This document shows, in pieces, positions 23,426-33,695 of a stretch of 64,000 nt of DNA (position 1 is its first letter; every line of letters starts with the position of its first letter). Origin of the DNA: Eretmocerus hayati (Eukaryota > Arthropoda > Insecta > Hymenoptera > Aphelinidae); NCBI GenBank assembly GCA_029851415.1, contig CM056742.1, positions 150,913,121 through 150,977,120 of the forward strand, read 5' to 3'. The notes beneath the pieces are model-generated. The model saw only the letters and a program-made list of their open reading frames with translations, was not told the origin of the DNA and ran no database searches. The position numbers and the translations under genes were made by a program.

Positions 23426-24043
23426 CCTGTCAAAAGTTTGTGAACACCTGAAAAAAAATGTTCGATTTTGATCACTTGTTCTACTCAGATCTCCTTGGTC
23501 CAAAATGACTCTACTTGGGCTCATTTTGTAGCTTTTTTCAAAGACCTTGAGGTTTCGCCGTGGGTTTTCCCCCGGCTTGATAGGATCTTGATAGGTCGTG
23601 TCAAATCTTTGCAAAAATTCATGAAAACTGGGTCAACACTCAAACCTCTAAAAGTCAGACATGATTTGATGGATCGGAATGTTTCACGGAGCATCTGAAA
23701 GTAGAAGTCAAGAGCTTCAAAATCCGCTTTCGGAAGTTATTCTGGCTTGTTTTCGGTGCAAGCGGTCACTGCTTTTGTCAAAGAAGAATTTACTCGGAAC
23801 AGAGTCCCAAAATTCATGAAAGATCAGGAAATCGAGCTCACGGTGGTATTTTTCTGAAATTTTCCGGGTTTCTCGTGTTGCTGGTGGTGGGAATCAAGAT
23901 CACTGCTCATACCATTGAAGAATAAGTCCATCATAATTTTGCAATGACTGGTCCTTTTTTCAGAAGAGATCTTTCTTCACGAAAAGAGTCACAGCTCGCA
24001 CCAAAACTAACCTAGAATAACTTCCAAGAACGGATTTTCAAGC

Positions 24044-24101
24044 TTAGAATCAATTTTTGTCTCGATCGATATGAACGATCGAGACTTTATCGCTCGCGGG
24101 A
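24044..24101. repeat. 58-bp terminal direct repeat, copy 1
   Basis: Identical to 24,529-24,586. It contains the dyad GTCTCGATCG...CGATCGAGAC, which can form a hairpin. Confidence 0.95.
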
Positions 24102-24329
24102 ATTTCAAATCATATTATTACATGACTCGGCTAATGCAAGCTAATTTTAATCAACGGATTTGTTGATTAAGTGACATAGATCGATATTGGATTACTCCAA
24201 TTCGATCTATGTACCTTCAAGGCACCTCGCAATTCGAGTGTCGCAACTTGAAGGATTTTGATGGAATTTCAAATACATGAAAAATGAGATGAGAAACGAA
24301 AAATTTTGATTCTACGCTAGTGTTGGTGC

Positions 24330-24368
24330 GTCTCGTCTTTCCTCTCCGGATCAGACTCTTCAGGGGGG
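24330..24368 (-). ncRNA. possible hammerhead-like motif in nested element
   Basis: On the minus strand CTGAAGA (24,363-24,357) fits the hammerhead CUGANGA box and GAAAGAC (around 24,341-24,335) fits the GAAA box, with a short TCT/AGA stem between. Stem II is weak, so this is suggestive only. The surrounding AGCCC...CTGAAGA order matches the Penelope pLTR motif here. Confidence 0.3.
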
Positions 24369-24528
24369 CTGAAGAGATCCGAGTAGAGGTTGGCCCCCGA
24401 CGTCACCTAGCCAAAGTGGCTTGATGGTCATGATTTTGATCGGGCTTATATGTTACACGAGGGCTTTTGCAGCCACTCGCGAGAAAGGTTTTCATCTCGG
24501 TTGTTTATTCGCCGACAACCGGTGACAA

Positions 24529-24586
24529 TTAGAATCAATTTTTGTCTCGATCGATATGAACGATCGAGACTTTATCGCTCGCGGGA
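24529..24586. repeat. 58-bp terminal direct repeat, copy 2
   Basis: Identical to 24,044-24,101, 485 bp downstream of it. The perfect identity implies a young insertion or recent conversion. Confidence 0.95.
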
Positions 24587-24889
24587 TTGGATTTTGAAGC
24601 TATTGACTTCTACTCTGAGATGCTTTTTGAATCATCTAAATCCGTCGGTTTGCGCTAGACTTGCAGAAGTTTTCGTATTGCCCCGATTTTTATAAAATTT
24701 CACAAGGCTTCAGATTGATTTTGCAACAATTAATCAAGCTCAGCGAAAAAGATACCATGTTGCTCTCAAAGTGCTTGAAAAAGCTACAAAATGTGCCCAA
24801 GTTGAGTCTTTTCGGACCAAGGAGATCCGAGCAATCAAATTATCATAATCGAGCTCTTCTTTTTCAGATGTACACAAACTTTTGACCGA

Positions 24890-27030
24890 TAATGTATGCG
24901 GGAAAGAGTATACGATTCTCGATACGGTTAGTTGCCGCGCCGTGGAAATATCTTTTGAGGCGGAATGTTAATTCCGTCCCCATTTGCGACCCCTTAAACT
25001 AGACATATCTTTGTCTGACTACAATTTTGAGATATGTAGCTCGGGATACTTCCTCTTCGTGCAAATTGCAAACAAGCGGGGATCAACTGCACCGTGTGAC
25101 GTGTCACTAAACTCGTCTGGATCTGGAATAATTTTTTGATCCAAACTACTCCTGGCGACAATTTTGGCCCCAAAATATCCCATTTTCGGCAGAATTACTC
25201 AAATACGTTATATTTCTGAGGCCCATTCGCACACACTTCCATCATGGCCGAGAGATTCCAAAGCTCAAATAGAACATTTTGCAGGCCCTCTGTCGAAAAG
25301 TTGGGCAGTCATAAAGTGCAGAGAAGTGCTTCATAGTAAGAGAACTATGAGGGGCTATCTAAAGCTTCACAATGGTATAAAAGGTTTCGGCAGCAAACGT
25401 AGAATTGGCGCTTTATATAGCTTAGCACATGCTCAAATGAATTATTGAGGTATTTACCGGCACGTTCGTGTAACTGCTGCTTCTTCGAAGCTCTCACGAG
25501 GAAAACGTGCCACGCGTGCACTGAACATGAGAAAAATAATAAATATCCTCCCACTGTCTCACAGCTATATCTCGACTTTGACAAAATGAGAAGTGTAAAG
25601 AGGGCATCAGCTCGATGTACGTGGAGCGCAAGATACGGTAACAATCGGCAACGTATGAGATAGGTGAAGAAAGGCAAGCGAGTAAAAGAGGGTGGGAGCG
25701 GGATATGTTGGCTTAGATAGTGTGAAAATACGCTTCGGGCGTGATTCTTTGCGAAAACGATTGTTCTAGACAATGGCCTCTGTCAAATGGTTTGCCATGA
25801 ACTAAGTTGGAGGTGATCATCGTACAATCTTTTACTTCGTGGGCATAGCCGTTTTTAGATGGGCCGAGAAAAAATGCATTGACGGTGGATCATGAAACGA
25901 ATATATGTCTCGGACCGAAAGAGACAACAAATTCTACTCCTAGTGATAATTTGGTGCAAGCATAAACTTTTACATGAGAGGATAAGTTTGTTTGGCGCAC
26001 ATAATACGCCTCTGCGAGATTTTCAGCGAACACAAACTTAATTTCTTCATAGAATACGCAGGATGCTTGATTGTGAAGATGTTGTCCGACGCAAGCTTTG
26101 ATTACATTACAGTGAAGTCTACGTACGTATGTTTGCCAAGAAAGGTGAAGGATGGCTTGAATGGATGAAGCAATAAAGTCAAAGTTTACTCTCACGCTAT
26201 GTAGCAGCTTACTCCTCTCTCACCCTTGCTCGACCTTTCCTAGAGTAATTTAATTAACGCTTCGGGAATGCTCCAGAGAAAAACAAAAGCCACAAAGGAA
26301 AACTCGCTTTCCCTTCCTTTACCTCACTTCCACAGACTTTTTAAAAGATATTTTCACTCTCACGTGCGCATCCTGGTGCAACTCTGTGATAAGATTTGAC
26401 GAAGAAAGGAGCAGATAAAAGCGGCTGAAGGGCAGATAGACAGACTGTAAAGAGAGTAGAAAAGGTGAATCATTCGGAGTAAAACCAAGATAAGTTTCCA
26501 GATTTGCCTCGAGATTTGCTCAAAAGATGCTTGGAGCCGTAATAACAGTCCGCGGATTATGCACATAGATAAACATCGGTACTACTTGGGAATGTCAGAA
26601 AATTGTATCGAATCAAGAATAAGTAAGAAGAAAGAATTTAGAGATGGAATGGCCGTTATCGCTCACCGTATCATATGTCGCAAACGATCATTTCTAGCAT
26701 ATGGCAAGTAAGGCGACACTTGCAGTTACGGATGTGGATGGAAAATTAGCGTTCAGTTGCCCTGAAATTAAAAATATGAATTTCAAATCATTCTCGAATT
26801 AATTTTACTAGAGAGATGATTCTTTGATACAGTTCAGGCCTCTACAAAGTTCAATTTGAAAGAGTCGTCTACTCGGTATTGAAGAATCAATAAATATTTG
26901 GTAACCATCAACTTTTTGTATGCATCAAAGTAACTAGTTAGCAAGTGGCATAATCACTCCTACTTCATAAGATTGGACTCATTCTTCTACGATTCAACAA
27001 GACAGTTGTGTATAGTAGAATCCGGTTATA
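24890..27030. other. non-coding stretch, no supported gene
   Basis: A 142-codon minus-strand frame at 25,345-25,773 lacks motifs and is overlapped by a plus-strand frame. The remaining text is AT-rich without recognisable elements. Confidence 0.4.
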
Positions 27031-27861
27031 GGCCGTGTCAACATAGACGCGCTCACTCTGGGCGCGCGCGCTCTCTCCGCTCACACTCTCCACCTAAGCT
27101 CCGGAGTAGGTACCGAAAATGGGATTTAAAATCTTTCCACGAGTGTTCCCTCTCAATCGGAGTATCAGCACGGCTTTGTGAGATGAAAAGAGGTCAGTTT
27201 ATTGCGTAAACCGACCAAACAATTGATTTGCATCTGATAGAGATCGAAAAGTGAGAGACTTGGATGTCGATCTATGTGCACAATATTACCACCCCGACTT
27301 CTCAGGTTCCCAACTCGCGGCTCATTCAATATTCAACATTATTTTGGGTTTGCCTCGAGATTTGCTCCAGAAACTGTGGAATGAGCAAAGATGTGCGGTT
27401 GAGAAGCTCGCTATTCCATGTACACCAGAGATCAAATTTGAGTTATAAGAGTCACTCCTCCGTAAATTTGGGATATCTCGGGTGATCTTAATTCCTAATC
27501 AGGATTCCATGCACTTTAACTCATTATTCAGCTTTTGGAATGAATACCGATGTATAACCAAGATGATGCTGAATATCGCTGAATGGTTCACAAGTTGGAA
27601 ACTTGATGAAAAGTTAAGGGATACTTATATGAGACACAACCAAGCCTCTCATTTTTCGATCTCTATTCGATGCAAATCAATTTTTTGGTCAATTTACGCA
27701 ATAAACTGGCCTTTTTCATCTCACAAAGTCGCGCTGATACTCAAGTTGAGAGGGATCACTCGCCAAAAGATTTTCAAATCCCATTTTCGGTACTTTGGGT
27801 GGAGAGTGCAAGCGGAGAGAGCACGCGCGCCCAGAGTGAGCGCGTCTATGTAGACTCAGCC
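27031..27861. mobile_element. non-autonomous element with about 225-bp terminal inverted repeats
   Basis: The left arm 27,031-27,263 (GGCCGTGTCAACATAGACGC...) and right arm 27,641-27,861 (...GCGTCTATGTAGACTCAGCC) are close reverse complements, including a GC-rich GGGCGCGCG stretch and GGTACCGAAAATGGGATTT. The 377-bp centre has a plus-strand frame (27,264-27,448) with coding-like composition but no recognisable transposase. No clear target duplication was found. Confidence 0.75.
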
Positions 27862-29645
27862 AACAATACCTGTTCTTGGAGTAGGTAGAAAAAAGGGTGC
27901 GCAAGCGTAACTTTTGGAACGTCTAATTTCAGGATTGTTATCTAAAAGCAGGAAGTATCTGATGATGGATGAAGGGTTGACGCACGCATCTATTTAATTA
28001 ATCAACGAACACATTCACATCACGATCACACACATACAAGAAACACACCATACACGTCGCCATTACACGCAAAATCAAACTCAACACCTGTAGTTGTAAT
28101 TCGCCGCCATTCATCGTCACCGTCATTCGTCACGTCACTGCTCGCTTTCGTCGTCGCCTCCTCGAGATCTGGCCTCGCCGCTCGTCGCCGAGACATAACC
28201 TCGGCATGCCCGGGAGTGTCGTGTCGTGGAAAAGTGCCCTTACTCCGAGTGACCGCGCTGCGAGACAGTGACTTCAAATCGGGAGACTCGCTATAGCATA
28301 AGCGATCGGGTTTGTGTTTCGGTGTTGTGTTCGTGTTTCGCACCGGTGCGAAAATTCCAAGAGGCCTGCACCCAGTGGAACTTCATCGTCCTCGGTAGAG
28401 AAAAAGGCTGAGTCAGCGGACATTGAAACCGGTGCAAGAGGACATAGGTACGCAACACGCAAAAAATACAAGAGCACTCCCGAATCTCTTGAAAAATCTG
28501 ATTTGGTGAAACAACTCGAACCCGCAGCAGCTCATTTGAAGGCGAACCACGAGCAATTCTCTTTGAGTTTTGATAATCTCGTCGACTTTTTGTAGGTTAG
28601 CCCAACTGACGATGTTATCAGTATTTGGGAAATAATCACATCTCCACAACAGGAGGTTCAAAATACTTTAGCAGTTTCATCGAACCATGTATGTGACAAA
28701 TGCAACTTACAAGCTTGAAAACCAATCTTTTCATTTTCCCAATCATGATTGACCAGTTCACCTTCACTATCTTACCAAGAGCCATGTCATTCGAAATCAA
28801 TAATCACCACGATTCAAAAACCTTCCATAATCTATTTCAAGATTGATTTTGATAGTTGGAACCTCATCAGAAAAACCTTCCTCATCTCCTCCACCTCAAC
28901 CTCCGAGACCAATCTCTAAATTAAAGCAACCCATATCCACACTGTACCACCCCCTCATCCTTAAAACTCGCTTTCAATCTCGACGCAAATGTCACCCGAG
29001 CGAAACATCGAAACGTCCTCTCATTCAGATCTCTGCCATACCCGCAGGATAGGTACATAGCTAATGGCACGTAGTGAGTATGTCGAAAAGCACAGAGCGT
29101 AATTTCTCGTGTCTGCGGGTCATATGTATGTATATATGAAATACATGTACCGTCACGTGTGGCTCGAGTTCGGCTCCGTTGTTTGCTACTGGTACTATAC
29201 TCTTCGGTCTCTCGAACTTTGGCGCTCAGTGAGGAACTTTGTGTCGTCGAGATCGCGCCGCAATCAAGTCGACGACTACCAGTACGCGGCTTGCGGCTTG
29301 CAAGACCTCCACACCACACCTACTACCCGACCATTTCAATTTGTTGGAGATTATTTTCACCCAACGGTGAACCAAAATGGAGTGGCTAACGAGTTGGACT
29401 CCCTCAATACATATATGCCTATATATGAGTGCGTCCATGTATGCTATATACGCGATATACGCAAACTTTTGCTCGGGCGTGACGATGATGCAACGTGAGA
29501 GATATTTGGATTGTGTCGGGTCGTCGGGAAGAGGATATGCAGTTTGAATTCGCAGAGTAAGGACTTGAACTACCCAAGATATAAGCGAGACTCGATTTGC
29601 TCGTAAATATCAGAGTAAACATCCAGGAGATATAATAATTCTTGG
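27862..29645. other. mostly non-coding stretch with a CpG-richer zone
   Basis: The sequence at 28,100-28,300 and 29,150-29,320 is richer in CpG and C/G than its surroundings and could include promoter or 5'-exon sequence. The only coding-like segment is listed separately. The right limit is the Penelope target site. Confidence 0.35.
28344..28595 (+). other. possible coding exon, unidentified
   Basis: A frame of about 84 codons, Ser/Lys-rich then basic (GHRYATRKKYKSTPESLEK) then amphipathic (LVKQLEPAAAHLKANHEQF), ends with TAG at 28,593-28,595. It could be a last or only exon, or a decayed repeat protein. There is no ATG at a sensible place in frame and no known domain. Confidence 0.22.
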
Positions 29646-29659
29646 TGTAATATTTTTTG
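29646..29659. repeat. target site duplication, left (14 bp)
   Basis: TGTAATATTTTTTG is identical to 37,483-37,496 and abuts the outer ends of the Penelope array. Confidence 0.9.
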
Positions 29660-29717
29660 ATTGAATAAACTTCCACTTCTCTCGATCTAACGAGCAACCT
29701 TTATTATTTATGGCTTC

Positions 29718-29760
29718 AGGGGCCGACGTTTCGGATGTTTAAATACATCCATCTTCAGGG
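29718..29760 (-). ncRNA. hammerhead-like motif, downstream pLTR of unit 1
   Basis: Minus-strand CTGAAGA (29,758-29,752) matches CUGANGA. GGATGT/ACATCC form a 6-bp stem with an A/T loop, then GAAAC and GTCGG follow. The base next to CTGAAGA is T, not the usual G, which weakens stem II. Hammerhead ribozymes in pLTRs are established for Penelope-like elements. Confidence 0.6.
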
Positions 29761-30247
29761 CTAACAGAAAAATATCACATTGAGGTCTTTCTCAATCAGT
29801 CAATCATCATATTTGAAAAATCTTTGGAACATCATGAAGAATAATTCGTAACTCACCACTTAAAAATAATTTCTTATATCGACATAATGTCGAATTGTCA
29901 ATATTTGAAATTTTGGTACATAATTCTGTGTAAATCTGTTTGGAGAAGGAGGAGAAATCCATTAGATGTTTTTTTCTTTGTCATATAAGTGAATTTTGAC
30001 TACAAGTGGCTTACAGTGACTTTGCTGTTGATTTTTTTCGTCGGATGGAAGACGAGGCAGCATGATTGACGGCTGCACAGAGACAGACCGAATCAGGTGA
30101 TCGGTGTATTCACTGTCGAGGAGTGTGGGGATAGTGGGAGAGATTTTGAGGGAGGGGTATGATCGGTGGATGTGGAATGTGTGTTTGTGTGTTTGTATGT
30201 GACAAAGGCTGTGTGCTTGCAGTGTAGTAATTTGGATTGTCCGCGAT

Positions 30248-33043
30248 TCATCGACCTGACTTTTTTAGGATGTCTATGGATTTTTGATAAGAAGTTTTCA
30301 AATTTTGGATGTCCATTTTTCTATTTATGCAGTTTTCAGAATAAAGATATATGTAGAGCATTTCTAGGAACTCCCGTTTGTGTTTGTTTCTTTCCGAATG
30401 TAAAATTTTGACGTCTGAGAAGTCGAACGAGTGTTTTTTTGTGTGACAATGTCGAAAAATGACAGATGTCTCGTCCTTCTTATCTACATAACCCATGTGT
30501 TCCTTAATTCTACATTCTAAAGTACGACAAGTTTGGCCTATGTATAGTTTATCACATTTTTTACAATTTATCTTATATATAACGCCTTTCGACTCTGACT
30601 TATTTGGTTTGTCTTTTCCCAAGGACATGAATTTTAGATTATTCATGATCTTGTGTACTGGGACTATGGAATATTTTTTAAAAATGGGGATCAATGAGTG
30701 ACTTATGCTATCTACGTATGGAATGACAACTTTGGGTGAATTAATAATTGTTTTGGTTTTTGATCTTGTGTTGTATGTGGATGGTATATTGCCGAGTGTT
30801 TTACATAATCTTTTCTTGATGTGTGTTGAGATGAACTTTTTTGGGTATCCGTTATTTCTCAGTAATTGTTCTACCAGCTTCAGATTGTTGTTGTGATAAC
30901 ACACGTCTGATAATTTGGTAGCCTTGTCGACTAGAGTGTATACCATGGCTCTTTTCATGGATAGGGGGTGGTGTGATTTGAAGTGGATGTACCTCCCAGA
31001 AAACGTTTCTTTGCGGTACCAATTTGTGACAAGTTTTTCGTTTTCTCTGCGTTCAATGGTTAGGTCTAAGAAATTTAATTTGTTGTCTTTTTCTAACTCA
31101 ATAGTGAATTTCAGGTGTTGATTGAAAGAATTGAAAGTGTTTAAAACTCGGTCAATGTCTTCAGCTTTAACTATGGCATAACAGTCATCTACGTATCTTC
31201 TGTAGAAAAGGACGGAGGTTTTGAGAATTTTTAGGCAGTGGGTCTCTGCTTCATCAAGTACTATTTCAGCAAACCATGGACTGGAATTTCCTCCCATCGG
31301 AGAGCCCATAATTTGCTTGTAATAACATCCATTGTACTTGAAGTATGTGGAGTTTAGAAGAAATCTCACCCCCTCTAAAAATTCTTCTTTGCTCAAAGGG
31401 AGCTTGTCTTTGAGGTACTTCCACCTTTTGCTCACTCCTGCTACAATGATCCTGTGGTCAAGGTTTGGATATAGTGACTCTACGTCTAGGGAAATCTCTT
31501 GGTATCCGGAGGGAGTCTTTGTTTTTTTGAGAGAAGATCTTAGTTCAGAGCTGTTCCTCAGAGAGCATTTTGGTCTAGGAAAATATTTGTTGAAGAGTAA
31601 GGACAGGCATTTATCAAAGCTATAAATGGGGTTGTCAATGGCGGACACAATTATTCTAACTGGAGTCCCGACTTTGTGTATTTTCGGTAACCCATAGGCT
31701 CTTGAGAGAACAGAATGTTTCGGGTCGAGCTGAATGGTGGAAAATGATGATTCTGCCGAAAAGACTCCTTTCAGATTCCAAGAGCTCAAAAACCGTTTTA
31801 CAGCATTTTTGAGTGCAGGTAAAGGATCGGAATCAAGTTTTTTGTAATGAGTTGGGTCATTGAGTAACGAGCGGACTTTGTCTTGCAGTATGGATTTCTC
31901 AAGAACTACAGTGACGTTACCTTTGTCTGCTTTAGTGACAATCAGGTGGTCATTTTCTCTAAGGAAGTCTTTTGTAGCTGAAATTTGCTCTTTCAAGAAC
32001 CGTTCTTCGTAAGGTATGTGCCTTATAGATCTATTGCTCAATTGTTTGTTAATAATGCTCAAAATATCGGATCTAATCATGTTTTCTGCTGATAGTTCAT
32101 GGGTCTGTAGAACAGTTTCCAAACCTTTGTATAACTCGAATGTTGTTTTTTTATCAAGCTGGGATAGATTAAATTTATCACCTAATGACAACACATGATG
32201 GACTTCTTTTGGAAGTTCTGTTTCTGAGAGGTTAACGACCCATTTGTTGTTTGGGGCTAGGCGGGGTTCAACTCTCTGAGTGGGAGTGAGTCTATATTGT
32301 GTGTGGTATTTTGACTCGAACAATTGGACAAATTTCTTATCTAATGTGTGGCTTTTCCTTGTGTGTGTAAAATTGAGTGATTTTTGGTAGAATGAAAGGA
32401 AGGCGTTCAATAGTTTTGAGCTCGAGTTTCGTTTGATAGTATTTTTTAGTTCCGAGATTCTTTTTGTCAAAAATTGTATGTGAAAGTTTGTATCTTTGAT
32501 TTCGATATTGAGTATATCCTTCTCGTAATTTGATAATAAACGAAAAAGTTTTCTCCGGCTATACCTGCTATGCATCTGGTTGTTGCTCATTGGGTTTTTT
32601 AATCTACTTATATGTAGAGGAATCAAATCGTGTCGGCGACAGCGAAGCAAAAAGGTCAGAGTCAATTTACAAGTTGTGATGTTACGCAGTAATTTTGCTA
32701 GTGCAACAAAAGTATTTTTTGCTTCCAGAGTGAAAGCGACGGTGATCATAAAGTAAAATTGTGACATGGTGAATTTCCGGTCATTCATCAATTTTGAGAC
32801 TATGTGCGATTCATTATACATACTTGTTTCTCTAGTCAGGTGACGATCAGCGTGTGAGTTACGAAGTGAACTGATGTTGTTCTTGTGAGAAGGGGCACTC
32901 GTTCTTGTGCTCGAGCGGAGATCGTCTTCTTTTGACGTGTGTCTATCCTTCTCTTCGTCGTGTTTACGTTGTGCCTTGGCAAAGTTTGCGGTCTTCTGCT
33001 CGCCTCGTGACATTTCAGTCATAAAGACACAATTTGACGGCAT
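30248..33043 (-). CDS. Penelope-like RT/GIY-YIG polyprotein, unit 1
   Basis: The frame is open from 33,145 (TTG, within the pLTR) and its first ATG is at 33,043, giving 931 residues; numbering here is from the TTG. A basic, Lys/Ser-rich N-terminal third precedes the RT. RT motifs are TKADKGNVTVVL (404-415), YGLPKIHK (484-491), the first catalytic Asp in SLDVESLYPN (554), MGSPMGGNSSPWFAE (613-627) and YVDD (651-654). The C-terminal nuclease has IYKINCKKCDKLYIGQT (856-872), the conserved Arg in ECRIKEH and NCINRK near 940. The protein should copy its RNA from a nicked target. The frame is intact and no stop or frameshift is seen. It reads through the pLTR, so the real start could be non-ATG upstream. 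Confidence 0.95.
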   Translation of the reverse strand: MPSNCVFMTEMSRGEQKTANFAKAQRKHDEEKDRHTSKEDDLRSSTRTSAPSHKNNISSLRNSHADRHLTRETSMYNESHIVSKLMNDRKFTMSQFYFMITVAFTLEAKNTFVALAKLLRNITTCKLTLTFLLRCRRHDLIPLHISRLKNPMSNNQMHSRYSRRKLFRLLSNYEKDILNIEIKDTNFHIQFLTKRISELKNTIKRNSSSKLLNAFLSFYQKSLNFTHTRKSHTLDKKFVQLFESKYHTQYRLTPTQRVEPRLAPNNKWVVNLSETELPKEVHHVLSLGDKFNLSQLDKKTTFELYKGLETVLQTHELSAENMIRSDILSIINKQLSNRSIRHIPYEERFLKEQISATKDFLRENDHLIVTKADKGNVTVVLEKSILQDKVRSLLNDPTHYKKLDSDPLPALKNAVKRFLSSWNLKGVFSAESSFSTIQLDPKHSVLSRAYGLPKIHKVGTPVRIIVSAIDNPIYSFDKCLSLLFNKYFPRPKCSLRNSSELRSSLKKTKTPSGYQEISLDVESLYPNLDHRIIVAGVSKRWKYLKDKLPLSKEEFLEGVRFLLNSTYFKYNGCYYKQIMGSPMGGNSSPWFAEIVLDEAETHCLKILKTSVLFYRRYVDDCYAIVKAEDIDRVLNTFNSFNQHLKFTIELEKDNKLNFLDLTIERRENEKLVTNWYRKETFSGRYIHFKSHHPLSMKRAMVYTLVDKATKLSDVCYHNNNLKLVEQLLRNNGYPKKFISTHIKKRLCKTLGNIPSTYNTRSKTKTIINSPKVVIPYVDSISHSLIPIFKKYSIVPVHKIMNNLKFMSLGKDKPNKSESKGVIYKINCKKCDKLYIGQTCRTLECRIKEHMGYVDKKDETSVIFRHCHTKKHSFDFSDVKILHSERNKHKREFLEMLYIYLYSENCINRKMDIQNLKTSYQKSIDILKKSGR

Positions 33044-33165
33044 ATACTTGATCCAATGCCAAACAATTGATTTATTCTTGAATTTTTCGCTCGTAGGTTG
33101 AATTATGATTGAATAAACTTCCACTTCTCTCGATCTAACGAGCAACCTTTATTATTTATGGCTTC

Positions 33166-33208
33166 AGGGGCCGACGTTTCGGATGTTTAAATACATCCAT
33201 CTTCAGGG
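33166..33208 (-). ncRNA. hammerhead-like motif, pLTR between units
   Basis: Identical to the motif at 29,718-29,760. Its place between the two full units would let it cut a read-through RNA into monomers. Confidence 0.6.
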
Positions 33209-33695
33209 CTAACAGAAAAATATCACATTGAGGTCTTTCTCAATCAGTCAATCATCATATTTGAAAAATCTTTGGAACATCATGAAGAATAATTCGTAAC
33301 TCACCACTTAAAAATAATTTCTTATATCGACATAATGTCGAATTGTCAATATTTGAAATTTTGGTACATAATTCTGTGTAAATCTGTTTGGAGAAGGAGG
33401 AGAAATCCATTAGATGTTTTTTTCTTTGTCATATAAGTGAATTTTGACTACAAGTGGCTTACAGTGACTTTGCTGTTGATTTTTTTCGTCGGATGGAAGA
33501 CGAGGCAGCATGATTGACGGCTGCACAGAGACAGACCGAATCAGGTGATCGGTGTATTCACTGTCGAGGAGTGTGGGGATAGTGGGAGAGATTTTGAGGG
33601 AGGGGTATGATCGGTGGATGTGGAATGTGTGTTTGTGTGTTTGTATGTGACAAAGGCTGTGTGCTTGCAGTGTAGTAATTTGGATTGTCCGCGAT

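Larger units (their letters stand above)
24045..24588. mobile_element. nested insertion with 58-bp terminal direct repeats and 13-bp TSD
   Basis: This block splits the right arm of the surrounding foldback element. GGATTTTCAAGCT (24,032-24,044) and GGATTTTGAAGCT (24,589-24,601) flank it. The intact opposite arm has this 13-mer once, which supports a target duplication. The block starts and ends with the same 58-bp sequence (24,044-24,101 and 24,529-24,586), giving a monomer of 485 bp plus a partial second copy. No ORF. Partial-dimer structure with a long TSD is the pattern of Penelope-mobilised or retrozyme-like RNAs rather than of LTR elements, which give 4-6 bp TSDs. Confidence 0.6.
23426..24889. 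mobile_element. long-TIR foldback element (TA-flanked), interrupted by a nested insertion
   Basis: The ends CCTGTCAAAAGTTTGTGAACA (23,426) and TGTACACAAACTTTTGACCGA (to 24,889) are flanked by TA. The left arm, about 380 bp (23,426-23,807), matches the right arm in reverse complement, but the right arm is broken into 23,948-24,044 and 24,589-24,889 by a 544-bp block. Without that block the element is a near-complete foldback of about 920 bp. No transposase frame. TA flanks and TIR text suggest mariner-type mobilisation. Confidence 0.75.

Noticed and set aside
24340..24391. Plus-strand CTGAAGAG in the nested element as a hammerhead
   Set aside because: No GAAA box downstream on this strand; only the minus strand has both boxes.
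25345..25773. 142-codon minus-strand open frame
   Set aside because: No motif, no good ATG, and an overlapping plus-strand frame; likely chance.
29190..29250. TTTGGCGCTCAGTG resembling an LTR-retrotransposon primer-binding site
   Set aside because: No LTR pair and no gag-pol downstream; the resemblance is too short.
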